Part shown: one piece after another, positions 13,141 through 19,745 of the stretch
How the letters are laid out: every line of letters starts with the position of its first letter
How positions within the stretch are numbered: position 1 is the stretch's first letter
Source: DASWHD01 sp036393335
GTDB taxonomy: Bacteria > CG2-30-53-67 > CG2-30-70-394
Assembly: GCA_036393335.1 (NCBI GenBank)
Contig: DASWHD010000053.1
Coordinates: 1-21,273 of the forward strand
Direction: 5' to 3'
Length of the DNA stretch: 21,273 nucleotides
Position numbers and translations under genes: made by a program
The notes under the pieces: generated by a model
What the model saw: the letters and a program-made list of their open reading frames with translations, nothing else
The model's database searches: none
What the model was told of the DNA's origin: nothing

Positions 13141-14514
13141 ATGGCTGACCACGCCCTGCCCCGCCTGCTGATCGCCGGGGGCCACCGTTCCTCCGGGAAG
13201 ACCATGGTCGGCGTCGGTCTGTGCGCGGCGCTGCGCGAGGCGGGAGCGACGGTGCAGCCATTCAAGAAGGGGCCGGACTTCATCGATCCCATGTGGCTCA
13301 CCCTGGCCAGCGGCCGGGCGTGCCGCACCCTGGACATCTTTTTCATGGGTGACGACGGCATCGTCCCCACCCTCGCCGCGGCGACCGCCGACGCCGACTT
13401 CGCCATCATCGAGGGCAACATCGGCCTTCACGACGGCGTCGACCCGGAGGGCAGCGACTCCTCCGCGGCCCTGGCACGGTGCACCGGCACCCCGGTGTTG
13501 CTGGTAATCGACTGCCGCGGCATCACCCGGGGTATCGCCCCGCTGCTCCTCGGCCTGCGGGACTTCGAGCCGGACGTAGGGATCGCCGGCGTACTCCTCA
13601 ACCAGGTAGGGAACCCGCGCCACGAGGCCAAACTGCGCGCCGCCATCGAGCGTTACGTGGGGATGGAGGTGCTGGGCATCCTACCGAAGCTGGCGGAGGC
13701 CGAGGTCCGGGAGCGCCATCTCGGCATCACCCCGGTCGCCGAGGAGAGGCGTTGCCGCGAGGTGGTGGCGCGCCTCGCGCAGGCCATGCGCGGCCACGTG
13801 GACCTCGCGCGACTGCGCTCCCTGGCGGCGAGCGCGCCGCCACTGGCCGCGGGAGCCGGATCCACCGCCCCGCCACCGCAACAACCAGCGGTACGCATCG
13901 GCATCGCGCGGGACGCGGCCTTCACCTTCTACTACCCGGAGAACCTCGAGGCGTTGCGACGGGCGGGTGGTGAGCTGGTCCCGTTCAGTCCGATGGCGGA
14001 CTGCCACCTGCCGGAGGTGGACGGCCTCTACATCGGCGGCGGCTTCCCGGAGTTCCATGCCGCCGCCCTCACGGCGAATGCTACCCTGCGACAGGAGATC
14101 TTCACCCACGCCCGCGCGGGGCTTCCCATCTACGCCGAGTGCGGCGGCCTCATGTACCTGAGCCGGGCGATCCACTGGCACGGGACACGTGCCGAGATGA
14201 CCGGCGTCCTGCCGTGCGAGGTGGCGTTGTTCGAGCGTGCCCAAGGGGCCGGCTACGTGCGACTGGAGCCCACGGACCACCACCCGTGGCGGGGCGAAGG
14301 CGAGGTGCGCGCCCACGAATTCCACCACTCCAAGGTGGTCGAGCTGGAGCCAGTGCCATTCGCCTACCGGGTCGCCCGGGGCAAGGGAATCGACGGCCAC
14401 CACGAGGGGATGGTGGTCGACCGCTGCCTGGCGACCTACGCCCACCTCCACGCCGCCGCTACCCCGGACTGGGCCGAGCGCTTCGTCGCCTACATGCGTC
14501 GTTGCCGAGGTTGA
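13141..14514 (+). CDS. dsrN: DsrN, siroheme amidase (cobyrinate a,c-diamide synthase family)
   Basis: This 457-residue glutamine-dependent amidotransferase has an ATP-binding N-terminal domain with a P-loop-like GGHRSSGKTMVGVGL (13-27) and KKGPDFIDPMW (42-52). The C-terminal class-I glutaminase-like domain (about 251-455) contains the nucleophile C334 in PIYAECGGLMYLS. In sulfur oxidisers DsrN is held to convert siroheme to siroheme amide, the DsrAB cofactor. By sequence it could equally be CobB/CbiA; the position 6 bp behind the siroheme dehydrogenase and within the dsr locus decides for DsrN. An Ala/Pro-rich linker (about 229-250) joins the domains. No strong ribosome site, so translational coupling is likely. 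It converges with dsrL. Confidence 0.93.
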   Translation: MADHALPRLLIAGGHRSSGKTMVGVGLCAALREAGATVQPFKKGPDFIDPMWLTLASGRACRTLDIFFMGDDGIVPTLAAATADADFAIIEGNIGLHDGVDPEGSDSSAALARCTGTPVLLVIDCRGITRGIAPLLLGLRDFEPDVGIAGVLLNQVGNPRHEAKLRAAIERYVGMEVLGILPKLAEAEVRERHLGITPVAEERRCREVVARLAQAMRGHVDLARLRSLAASAPPLAAGAGSTAPPPQQPAVRIGIARDAAFTFYYPENLEALRRAGGELVPFSPMADCHLPEVDGLYIGGGFPEFHAAALTANATLRQEIFTHARAGLPIYAECGGLMYLSRAIHWHGTRAEMTGVLPCEVALFERAQGAGYVRLEPTDHHPWRGEGEVRAHEFHHSKVVELEPVPFAYRVARGKGIDGHHEGMVVDRCLATYAHLHAAATPDWAERFVAYMRRCRG

Positions 14515-14584
14515 GCACCGACACTACGCGCTCGCCCTGGCCCCCGGCACGAGTGGGGATGGGCGTGAAATCGTGAAATAAATT

Positions 14585-14614
14585 GGCCCCCCGGCGATGT
14601 CTCGCTGGGGGGCC
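14585..14614. terminator. Bidirectional terminator between dsrN and dsrL
   Basis: A 13-bp stem (GGCCCCCCGGCGA / TCGCTGGGGGGCC, one wobble position) closes a 4-nt loop midway between the two convergent genes. On the minus strand it is followed by AATTTATTT, giving a good intrinsic terminator for dsrL; on the plus strand the T content is poorer. Confidence 0.8.
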
Positions 14615-14638
14615 GTGCATTACCGCGGCAAAGAGTGT

Positions 14639-16402
14639 TTACAGCCCTTCGCCCATACCCATGTCGATGAAGCCCGTTGGACAGACCTGGGAACAAATGT
14701 GACAACCGACGCACCCCTGGTACACGGTGAACATCACCTTGCCGATCGGGTTGCTCTTGAATTTGGTGATCGTCTCCTGGGGGCAGTAGATCATGCACTG
14801 ATCACACTCGAAACACAGGCCGCAACTCATGCACCGTGCCGACTCCGCCTCGACCTCCTCCTTACTCAGCTCATGCAGGAGGTCCTCCCAGTTGTGCAGC
14901 ACATCCTTGCCCTTGGGGTGGCTGTGGCCGCGCTTGCGCTGGGGGGTGATCTTGAAATAGTCGGACTTGAGCTTCTCGAAGCGGATGATGTCGGGCCTGT
15001 CGGCGCGCGGGAACGGCCGGCCCATGACGTAGTCGTCGATCCGCTCGGCGGCCTTGCGACCGTGCCCGATCGCGGTGGTCAGAAGGGTCAGCGACAGGGC
15101 GTCGCCGCCACTGAACACGCCTTCCATGCCCTGGACCTGGTAGTGGTTGTCGACCTTCACCCACGGCGCGCTGGCGGTCACCGCCTCGACGCCCTCGGCA
15201 TCGATCGCCTGGCCGATGGCGGACACCAACAGATCGGCGCGGATCTCGAATTCGGTCCCCGGGATCGGCTTGTAACGGAAGAACGGGATCGGAGAGTTCC
15301 AGCCCTCCTCGCCCTTCTCCTTGGGCTGCATGCGCACGCACTCGATGGTGACCCCGGGACCGCCGTTCTTCTTCACCTGGACCGTGCCGATCGCATACTC
15401 GACCTTGGTGCCCTCGGACACGGCCTCGTCGAACTCGAAGGAGAGGCACTTCATATCCTGGCGCTCCACCGCGGAGAGCAGGGTCACGTCGTCGGCGCCG
15501 AGGCGCAGGGCCAGGCGGACCACGTCCATGGCCACGTCGCCGTCACCTACAGCAACCACCTTCTTCGGGACCTGCTTCTCGTGGCCGCGCTCCTCGAAAT
15601 CGACCAGGAACTTGATGGCGTTGGTCACCTCCGGGAGATCGGAGCCGGGAATCGGCAGGTTGCGCCCGTTCTGCGCGCCGATGCCCAGGAACACCGCGTC
15701 GTACTTTTCGCGTAGCTCGTCCAGGGTGAAGTCCCGGCCTAGCTTGTGGTTGGTCCGGACGTCGATGCCCATGTCGACGATACGCCGAATCTCGGCGTCC
15801 AGCTCCTCGCGCGGCATGCGGTAACCCATGATGCCATAGCGCGCCATCCCACCAAGCTTCTCGCGCCCCTCGAACAGAACCACGTCGTGACCCCGGCGGC
15901 GGAGTTGGTAGGCGCAGGATAGACCCGCCACGCCCCCACCTACCACGGCCACGGTCTTGCCGGTGGAAATCTTGGGTTTGTCGAAGGTCAGACCCTGTTC
16001 GACGGCCCAGTCACCGAGGGCGTGCTCGACCGCATTGATGCCGATCGTCTCGTCGACGAACTGCCGGTTACAGCCGTCCTGGCATGGCGCGGGGCACAGT
16101 CGCCCCATCATCGACGGGAAGGGGTTCTTATCGGTGATCCGCCGCCAGGCTGCCTCCCACCGGGCCTGGTCCTTACCCACCTTCTCGACGCCGCGGATGA
16201 GGTTATGGTAGCCACGGATGTCCTCACCCGCCGGGCAGCTCGCCTGGCACGGGGGCACGCGGGTAACGTAGGTGGGACACTGGTGGGAGTGGTCACCCTG
16301 GGCGACGACCTTTTCCCATCCGGTCTCCTCGCTGTAGGGCGGAAACTCGTACTCAAGGGCGGCCTTGAGGATGGGGTTCATCGGGATTGTGCTCTGTGGC
16401 AT
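14639..16402 (-). CDS. dsrL: DsrL, Fe-S flavoprotein NAD(P)H:acceptor oxidoreductase
   Basis: This 587-residue cytoplasmic protein is related to the glutamate synthase small subunit. It binds DsrAB and exchanges its electrons with NAD(P)+. An N-terminal Fe-S region has C42, C52, C56 and C103, C107, C111. The FAD site is VAVVGGGVAGLSCAYQL (151-167), the dinucleotide site VVAVGDGDVAMD (282-293) and the FAD-closing motif VFSGGDAL (429-436). The C-terminal ferredoxin part holds C524MSCGLCFECDQCMIYC540 and C564VGCHICSQVC574. It is shorter than the roughly 650-residue Allochromatium protein, although all cofactor motifs are present, so a linker is probably reduced. GAGG elements lie before the ATG. 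It lies after dsrB instead of beside dsrK. Confidence 0.95.
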   Translation of the reverse strand: MPQSTIPMNPILKAALEYEFPPYSEETGWEKVVAQGDHSHQCPTYVTRVPPCQASCPAGEDIRGYHNLIRGVEKVGKDQARWEAAWRRITDKNPFPSMMGRLCPAPCQDGCNRQFVDETIGINAVEHALGDWAVEQGLTFDKPKISTGKTVAVVGGGVAGLSCAYQLRRRGHDVVLFEGREKLGGMARYGIMGYRMPREELDAEIRRIVDMGIDVRTNHKLGRDFTLDELREKYDAVFLGIGAQNGRNLPIPGSDLPEVTNAIKFLVDFEERGHEKQVPKKVVAVGDGDVAMDVVRLALRLGADDVTLLSAVERQDMKCLSFEFDEAVSEGTKVEYAIGTVQVKKNGGPGVTIECVRMQPKEKGEEGWNSPIPFFRYKPIPGTEFEIRADLLVSAIGQAIDAEGVEAVTASAPWVKVDNHYQVQGMEGVFSGGDALSLTLLTTAIGHGRKAAERIDDYVMGRPFPRADRPDIIRFEKLKSDYFKITPQRKRGHSHPKGKDVLHNWEDLLHELSKEEVEAESARCMSCGLCFECDQCMIYCPQETITKFKSNPIGKVMFTVYQGCVGCHICSQVCPTGFIDMGMGEGL

Positions 16403-16516
16403 GGCCTCAATTCCTCATCTCTGTCGTTAAGCAACCATCTGCAAGGCTTCACGCGGCCCACAGCCCCTGGCCCACACGGACCTCCCGCCCGAGGCACCGG
16501 CCTCTAGGCACCCGAG

Positions 16517-16554
16517 ACGGCCGGGCCGGAGAGGATTCCCCGGCCCGGCGCCGT
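16517..16554 (-). promoter_or_regulatory. Strong GC-rich hairpin between dsrB and dsrL
   Basis: GCCGGGCCGG (16520-16529) pairs perfectly with CCGGCCCGGC (16540-16549) around a 10-nt loop. ACG/CGT arms extend it to 13 bp with a 2-nt bulge. It lies 28 bp past the dsrB stop in the transcript, without a T-run, in a 179-bp gap that otherwise holds only the dsrL ribosome site. It is more likely a 3' stabiliser of dsrAB message or a partial terminator than a full stop. Confidence 0.6.
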
Positions 16555-16581
16555 AGATGGGGATACGCCAGGGACCTCCGC

Positions 16582-17661
16582 CTAGAAGCGGATGTGACAG
16601 GACTGGTTGAACGTGTGGCGGGCGTGCCGGTAGTTGTCGATCATGTACTTGTCGAACTCCAACCCGGTCGCCTCGAAGAAGCGCCGCCAGCCGATTCGGT
16701 CGATCCACTCGCCGATGCGCTCCCACGGCTGGCCGCCTTCCTTGTAGGCGTACAGGATTCTCTTCACCACCGCATTCACCTCCGGCCAGCGCGGCGGGTT
16801 GTTCGGCAGACCGTGGGCCACCAGCTTCATGTTCGACGGACGGGTACGGGCGTTGCCGTTCTTGCCGCCGACCCACACGGCGAGCTTCGAGTGCTCCGGA
16901 TGGTTGATCTCCATGGCCGGGCAGGCGCCGAAGCAGGCGCCACACACGATGCACTTGCTCTCCTCGACCATCACCGAGGGCTTGCCATTCACCGTGGTCG
17001 GGCGGATCGCCGCCACCGGGCAGCGGGCCACCGCTTTCGGCAGCTCGCAGACGTTGGACAGGATGTCGTGGTTGATGCGCGGCGGCCGCGTGTGCTGCAC
17101 CACCACCGCGATGTCCGCCTGACCGCCGCAGTTGATTTCACAGCAGGAGGTGGAGAGGCGCACACGGTTGGGCATCTCCTCCTTGATGAACTCGTCGAAC
17201 AGGGAATCCATCATCGACTTGTTGACGCCGGAGGCGTCGGTGGCCGGGATATCGCAGTGCCACCAGCCCTGGGTGTGGGCGACCGCCGAGATCGCGTTGC
17301 CCGTGCCGCCGACCGGGTAGCCGTGGCTCTCCAGCTCGGTGATCAGCTTGTCGACGTTGGCCTCCTCCGTGGTCATGAACTCGCAGTTGCAGCGCACGGT
17401 GAAACGCAGGTGGCCCTCGGCGTACTTGTCCGCCACGTCGCACAGGTAGCGGACGATGTCGACCGTCATCTGGCGCTGGGTCCCGCAGCGCACGGTGAAC
17501 AGCTTCTCGCCGCTCTCGCCCACGTGGCACAGGACGCCGGGGCGGGGCCGGTAGTGGTACTTCCACTTGCCGTAGTTGCGGATCTGGGCAGGGTGGAGGA
17601 AGGGCGTGACCTCCGGGACACCCGACTCGATGGTGGTCCAGGTACGTTGAGCAGTTGCCAT
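16582..17661 (-). CDS. dsrB: DsrB, beta subunit of reverse dissimilatory sulfite reductase
   Basis: This 359-residue subunit partners DsrA in the alpha2-beta2 enzyme. Visible features are the N-terminal HPAQIRNYGKWKYHYRPRPGVLCHV segment and the C173-C174-x3-C178 cluster (STSCCEINCGGQAD) near the siroheme-side Fe-S site. The inserted ferredoxin domain has C214 and C237-x2-C240-x2-C243-x3-C247. The tail ends HTFNQSCHIRF, a typical DsrB C-terminus. Cytoplasmic, with no signal. It begins 54 bp after the dsrA stop with AAGGA 8 bases before the ATG. Length and motifs are standard, and nothing suggests inactivation. Confidence 0.98.
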   Translation of the reverse strand: MATAQRTWTTIESGVPEVTPFLHPAQIRNYGKWKYHYRPRPGVLCHVGESGEKLFTVRCGTQRQMTVDIVRYLCDVADKYAEGHLRFTVRCNCEFMTTEEANVDKLITELESHGYPVGGTGNAISAVAHTQGWWHCDIPATDASGVNKSMMDSLFDEFIKEEMPNRVRLSTSCCEINCGGQADIAVVVQHTRPPRINHDILSNVCELPKAVARCPVAAIRPTTVNGKPSVMVEESKCIVCGACFGACPAMEINHPEHSKLAVWVGGKNGNARTRPSNMKLVAHGLPNNPPRWPEVNAVVKRILYAYKEGGQPWERIGEWIDRIGWRRFFEATGLEFDKYMIDNYRHARHTFNQSCHIRF

Positions 17662-17715
17662 AGTCTCTTTCCTTCGCGAGGTGTGGGGGTGACTATTCGA
17701 CGTCGGGAGTCGGGT

Positions 17716-18933
17716 CTAATACGCGGCCTTGAAGAACGGGTTGTCGCGCGGCTGGGTCACCATCTCCACGGTCGGCTCGAGGCCGACGGCATCGAGGAAC
17801 TGCTGGATGCCGAGGCGCTCGATGCACTCCCCGATCCGCTCGTGGTCGAGGCCCGCCTCGGCCCACCAGTCGATCATGCGGTCGGCGAGATCGATGAACT
17901 TGTCGATGTCCTCGTCGGTCTCGAACTTCATGAACGGCACCATCACCGAGCCGAGCATGTTGCCGACCTTGAGGTGGCCCTTGCCGCCCACCAACAGGGT
18001 GACGCCGCGATCCTTGCCCGGGGAGAGGGCCTTGGTCATGACGTTGATGCAGTGCATGCAGCGCACGCAGTCGTGGTTATTGATCTGGATGTCGTTGGTG
18101 CCCTTGAGCTGGATCGCCCGGGTGGGGCACATGTTGATCACCGAGTTGACCACGTAGTCGAGGCCGTGCTCCGCGATGAACGCCCCCACCTCGGCGTGAT
18201 CGATCTGGATGTCATCGCGCCAGGTCCCCATCACGGCGAAATCGGCCCGTTGCGTCGCGTTGGTGCAGTCGTTCGGGCAGCCGGAGAACTTGAACTTCGT
18301 CTTGTACGGCAGGGCTGGCCGGTGGATATCGTCGGTGTAGTGCTGGAGGACCTTGTAGTGGGCATGGAGGGTGTCGTAGCACGCCTGCTCGCAGCGTGCC
18401 GGGCCGACACAGGACATACCGGTACGTACGCAGGCACCGGCGCCGCCGAGGTCCCAGCCCGCCTGGTTGAACTCGTCGAAGAACTCCTGCACCTTGTGCT
18501 GGGAGATCCCGATGAGCTGCAGGTTGCCGGTCTGGCCATGCAGATTGATGATACCCGAGCCGTGCTTTTCCCAGATGTCGCACACCTGGCGCAGGGCCTT
18601 GGCGCTGTAGTGGAAACCCGGAGGCGGCTGGACGCGCAGGGTGTGAAACTCCGCGGCCTCCGGAATCTGGTCGGCGATCATCGAGAAGCGGGCGATGATG
18701 CCTGCACCGTAGCCGTGCACGCCAACCACGCCCCCCTTCCAGTATCCGAGGCGGGTCTTGTAAGAGTACTCGAGCTGGTCCAAGGCCCCGCGCACGATGG
18801 TGTTATGGGTGCGGTTGGCAAGCTTCTTGATCCCGGTGATGAAGCTCGGCCACGGGCCGTGCTCCAACTCGTCGAGCATGGGCGTGGGATGGACGAACGG
18901 CTCACTTGCAGCGGGGTTAGCCTGATCAGACAT
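17716..18933 (-). CDS. dsrA: DsrA, alpha subunit of reverse dissimilatory sulfite reductase
   Basis: This 405-residue catalytic subunit oxidises DsrC-bound sulfur to the sulfite level. The siroheme-[4Fe-4S] ligands are C175-x5-C181 (SCVGPARCEQAC) and C219-x3-C223 (FSGCPNDCTNATQRADF). The ferredoxin domain provides C269 and C289-x2-C292-x2-C295. The ATG at 18933 has GAGGAG 8 bases upstream. No insertion or frameshift is seen. dsrA starts the dsrA-dsrB-dsrL run and follows dsrR after 162 bp. Association with dsrL, dsrEFH and dsrN assigns it to the oxidative rather than sulfate-reducing type. Confirmation would come from a DsrAB tree. Confidence 0.98.
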   Translation of the reverse strand: MSDQANPAASEPFVHPTPMLDELEHGPWPSFITGIKKLANRTHNTIVRGALDQLEYSYKTRLGYWKGGVVGVHGYGAGIIARFSMIADQIPEAAEFHTLRVQPPPGFHYSAKALRQVCDIWEKHGSGIINLHGQTGNLQLIGISQHKVQEFFDEFNQAGWDLGGAGACVRTGMSCVGPARCEQACYDTLHAHYKVLQHYTDDIHRPALPYKTKFKFSGCPNDCTNATQRADFAVMGTWRDDIQIDHAEVGAFIAEHGLDYVVNSVINMCPTRAIQLKGTNDIQINNHDCVRCMHCINVMTKALSPGKDRGVTLLVGGKGHLKVGNMLGSVMVPFMKFETDEDIDKFIDLADRMIDWWAEAGLDHERIGECIERLGIQQFLDAVGLEPTVEMVTQPRDNPFFKAAY

Positions 18934-19095
18934 GGGCTGTTCTCCTCAAGGCGTTAGGGGTCGAAATTTGTAGTGGTAGCGCGACTTTTACGTTCCGCCT
19001 ACCCTCTATGCAAACGATCCCCAGGCCAAATCCGCCCACCCTTGGGAGGGGCGCGAGAGCCGTCCGCCACCGGCGCCGGGCGACGCCGACGCGCT
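18934..19095 (-). promoter_or_regulatory. dsrR-dsrA intergenic region with GC-rich dyads
   Basis: After the dsrR stop the transcript meets a CCGGCGCCGG palindrome (19070-19079) and a CCC-N-CCC/GGG-N-GGG stem with an AA loop (about 19035-19050). These may slow or end dsrR transcription, though no T-run follows. Closer to dsrA, TTTGCA (about 19012-19007) and TAAAAG (18988-18983) are 18 bp apart on the minus strand and could serve as a weak dsrA promoter. Confidence 0.3.
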
Positions 19096-19413
19096 CTAGT
19101 GGGCCGCCATGTCATCCGGCAAATCGAGGGGATTCATGAAGATGAACTCCCCCCCATCGGGCATCTCCGGATGGTCCTCGTAGTGCAAGACCAAGTCCTT
19201 CGCCAAGGGTGCGCTCGCCGGGTCCACGACCACCGTTACCCCTTCGCTGACAAAGGTCTGGTCCTGTGCGGATGGGGCGTCGAAGCCCATCTTGTAGGTC
19301 AGACCACCGCCCTCTTTGCGACGCACCCGGATGCGGAGGGCAAGCTCCTCCCCACCGCTGACCTTCATGGAGTGGCGCACGCGTTCGGCGGCGCGTGGGG
19401 TAACCGTTACCAT
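19096..19413 (-). CDS. dsrR: DsrR, A-type (IscA-like) protein without cysteines
   Basis: This 105-residue protein is from the A-type Fe-S carrier family: MVTVTPRAAERVRHSM at the start, LALRIRVRRKEGGGLTYKMGFD in the middle and FIFMNPLDLPDDM at the end. No cysteine is present, so the three cluster ligands of IscA are absent. This is the known hallmark of DsrR, which is reported to influence dsr gene expression after transcription rather than to carry clusters. The ATG at 19413 has AGAGGG about 8 bases upstream. Here it precedes dsrA instead of lying near dsrN at the end of the operon as in Allochromatium. Confidence 0.88.
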   Translation of the reverse strand: MVTVTPRAAERVRHSMKVSGGEELALRIRVRRKEGGGLTYKMGFDAPSAQDQTFVSEGVTVVVDPASAPLAKDLVLHYEDHPEMPDGGEFIFMNPLDLPDDMAAH

Positions 19414-19601
19414 CGTGTCATCCCTCTGGGAGAGTCGTGCAACAGTGCCCCTACCGTGGGAACCCGCGCCCGCAGCGCGGGTAAAAAACTCATCATGCCT
19501 CGGGTCGCACGACAAGGGGAGCGCCGGATCGGACCGTCGCGTGGAGTACCTCCACCTGACCTCGGCCCGAAGTCGCGTAGTCCGGCGCATTTTGTTCTTA
19601 A

Positions 19602-19656
19602 GTGTCACGTATGTTTGTCCGTGTAACAATTGCCGAATACTGGCTTTTTGTGACAC
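19602..19656. repeat. GTGTCAC inverted repeats, candidate operator array
   Basis: GTGTCAC (19602-19608) and its exact reverse complement GTGACAC (19650-19656) lie symmetrically around a third related element, GTGTAACA (19621-19628). The right arm ends one base before the -35 hexamer of the candidate regulator promoter, a placement suited to control of that promoter and of the divergent dsrR. Confidence 0.45.
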
Positions 19657-19657
19657 G

Positions 19658-19686
19658 TTGACCAAACGCCTCGCGTTCCGTAAATA
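19658..19686 (+). promoter_or_regulatory. Candidate sigma-70 promoter of the AAA+ regulator gene
   Basis: TTGACC (19658-19663), a 5 of 6 match to the -35 consensus, is followed after exactly 17 bp by TAAATA (19681-19686), a weak -10. The start would be near 19693, about 50 bases before the ATG at 19746. Confidence 0.5.
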
Positions 19687-19745
19687 GAGAGAGGAAAATA
19701 ACACTTTTTTTATTATACTCATGTGAAAAATACCCATACTCCCCT

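Larger units (their letters stand above)
19414..19745. promoter_or_regulatory. Divergent regulatory region between dsrR and the AAA+ regulator
   Basis: These 332 bp have no gene and become distinctly AT-rich toward the regulator. A 7-bp stem CCCGCGC/GCGCGGG (19463-19481) lies in the putative dsrR leader. Its adjacent T-run precedes it on the minus strand, so it is not a terminator for dsrR. A family of GTGTnAC-type repeats occupies 19602-19656, and a plus-strand promoter candidate lies at 19658-19686. Confidence 0.5.

Noticed and set aside
11389..13623. 744-codon minus-strand frame opposite the radical SAM, siroheme dehydrogenase and dsrN genes
   Set aside because: Antisense shadow without recognisable domains; the plus-strand genes have catalytic motifs and ribosome sites.
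16387..18957. Very long plus-strand open frame (856 codons) across dsrB and dsrA
   Set aside because: It is the antisense of two clearly conserved genes; its translation is rich in His, Val, Asp and Arg repeats typical of mirrored GC-rich coding sequence and shows no domain.
19006..19020. Sigma-54-like TGGGGATCGTTTGCA ahead of dsrA
   Set aside because: The spacing is one base short (N9) and the upstream element lacks the rest of the consensus.
19463..19481. GC stem beside a run of A/T read as a terminator
   Set aside because: The T-run precedes the stem on the minus strand and is an A-run on the plus strand, so neither transcript would get a stem followed by U residues.
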